In this document: positions 5,759 to 6,125 of the stretch, piece after piece
How positions within the stretch are numbered: position 1 is the stretch's first letter
Layout: every line of letters starts with the position of its first letter
Source: Methanocalculus sp.
Lineage (GTDB): Archaea > Halobacteriota > Methanomicrobia > Methanomicrobiales > Methanocorpusculaceae
Assembly (NCBI RefSeq): GCF_029762515.1
Contig: NZ_JARVGN010000101.1
Span: 1 to 6,125 of the forward strand
Length of the DNA stretch: 6,125 bases
Reading direction: 5' to 3'
Program-made: the position numbers and the translations under genes
Notes under the pieces: model-generated
Databases searched by the model: none
What the model saw: the letters and a program-made list of their open reading frames with translations, nothing else
Told to the model about the DNA's origin: nothing

Positions 5759-5819
5759 ACAATCACTATCCCCTCACGGAGGAATATGGTTTGCGGAAGA
5801 ACCATCCCATCCAAACGCA

Positions 5820-5829
5820 CATAGAAAAG
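5820..5829 (-). promoter_or_regulatory. Possible TATA box for the zinc-module protein / cdc6 transcript
   Basis: CTTTTCTATG on the - strand would place a start near 5799 and give a leader of about 40 bases containing GAGGGG. A second candidate, CCATATTCC (5789-5781), would start transcription close to the ATG at 5758, giving a nearly leaderless mRNA. The two cannot be separated by inspection. Confidence 0.25.
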
Positions 5830-5892
5830 TGGCAGATGATGAGAGTTACCCCCGCTGACATCCCGGATGATGACGCAGGGATCTGATGCCAC
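5829..5892. repeat. Imperfect inverted repeat GTGGCA / TGCCAC in the gap after the phosphoglycerate mutase gene
   Basis: GTGGCA (5829-5834) is inverted as TGCCAC (5887-5892), the latter abutting the stop of the upstream gene. The adjacent GAT (5835-5837) and ATC (5881-5883) could extend the stem past a 3-base bulge. The interior holds a further dyad, CATCC-C-GGATG (5869-5879). It may be a 3' structure of the upstream mRNA. The arms are short and widely spaced, so chance is possible. This 134-base gap has no other gene. Confidence 0.25.
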
Positions 5893-6125
5893 CTATTGTG
5901 AAAAGAGAAGAGGCAGGAGTTCCGGCCCCCTGATCAGCCCGTATGAGCCCTTTTCAGCTTCCCGTTCCGAATAGCTCCCGCACTCATCCTGCCCTTTTCC
6001 AAGGACCGCAAAGGGAACCGGATCAGAGGTGTGCGTCTTTACGCGAAGCGGAGTCGGATGATCGGGGAGCACGGCAATGATGCCATCAAATTCTGCAAGC
6101 GCGATACCAATTACTTCATCCAGCC
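5893..6125 (-). CDS. Cofactor-independent phosphoglycerate mutase family protein, C-terminal end (truncated by window edge)
   Basis: Only the last 76 residues are visible; the frame is read from 6123 to the TAG at 5895-5893, and the start lies beyond the right edge. The visible end contains IIAVLPDHPTPLRVKTHTSDPVPFAV (abbreviated key parts: PDHPTP, THT, DPVPF). Its Asp-His pair and later His match the metal-binding positions of the alkaline phosphatase superfamily as used in 2,3-bisphosphoglycerate-independent phosphoglycerate mutases. It then ends SYGLIRGPELLPLLFSQ. The family has two common archaeal branches: ApgM, which interconverts 3- and 2-phosphoglycerate, and a related branch proposed to act as homoserine kinase. 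The PDHPTP wording leans to the second branch, from memory only. It is transcribed toward the zinc-module gene across a 134-base gap. Confidence 0.88.
   Translation of the reverse strand, partial: LDEVIGIALAEFDGIIAVLPDHPTPLRVKTHTSDPVPFAVLGKGQDECGSYSEREAEKGSYGLIRGPELLPLLFSQ

Noticed and set aside
5759..5892. Origin recognition boxes beside cdc6
   Set aside because: I looked for the archaeal origin-box pattern (inverted TTCCA/TGGAA-type arms plus a G-run) in this gap and in 3900-3964 and saw no convincing copy, nor a long AT-rich unwinding region.

Overview
The window reads as chromosomal DNA of a methanogenic archaeon, most likely of the order Methanomicrobiales. The evidence is a complete methenyl-tetrahydromethanopterin cyclohydrolase gene (mch, a core enzyme of CO2-reducing methanogenesis), an archaeal Orc1/Cdc6 protein of a divergent type that I associate from memory with Methanomicrobiales, an archaeal phosphoglycerate-mutase-family gene end, TATA-like elements, and GGAG/GAGG-type ribosome binding sites. 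The order-level assignment is inference; no search was run.

Left part (1-2394, + strand): two genes of a surface-glycan or nucleotide-sugar pathway. The first is a nucleotide-sugar dehydrogenase (UDP-ManNAc dehydrogenase type) cut by the left window edge: the reading frame is open from base 2, so the ATG at 50 is internal. It overlaps by ATGA with a DegT/DnrJ/EryC1/StrS aminotransferase. The pair would oxidise a nucleotide sugar to the uronic acid and aminate a keto sugar. A hairpin plus T-rich tract follows the aminotransferase.

Middle (2395-2954): an AT-richer patch holding a small ribbon-helix-helix (RHH)-like gene on +. Just upstream are a TATA-like box, a perfect 18-bp palindrome and a good GGAG site, so autoregulation is plausible. 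Its reading frame runs, with no stop, into the antisense strand of a tRNA-Val(UAC) gene on the - strand. The last 20 codons of the ORF are therefore antisense tRNA sequence. The patch separates the sugar genes from core genes and looks like a junction.

Right part (2955-6125, - strand, listed in order of transcription): the end of a phosphoglycerate mutase/alkaline-phosphatase superfamily gene (cut by the right edge); a 217-aa unrecognised protein with a folded N-terminal domain, a long acidic Pro/Ala-rich linker and a C-terminal four-cysteine zinc-binding module; a divergent Orc1/Cdc6 AAA+ protein starting at GTG and placed 15 bp behind it; then mch, which probably has its own promoter.

No complete new multi-gene system is evident. 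The most noteworthy points are the RHH gene/tRNA antisense overlap with its operator-like palindrome, and the zinc-module protein coupled to an atypical Cdc6. No CRISPR array, transposase, integrase or rRNA was seen, and no gene-free stretch exceeds 300 bases.
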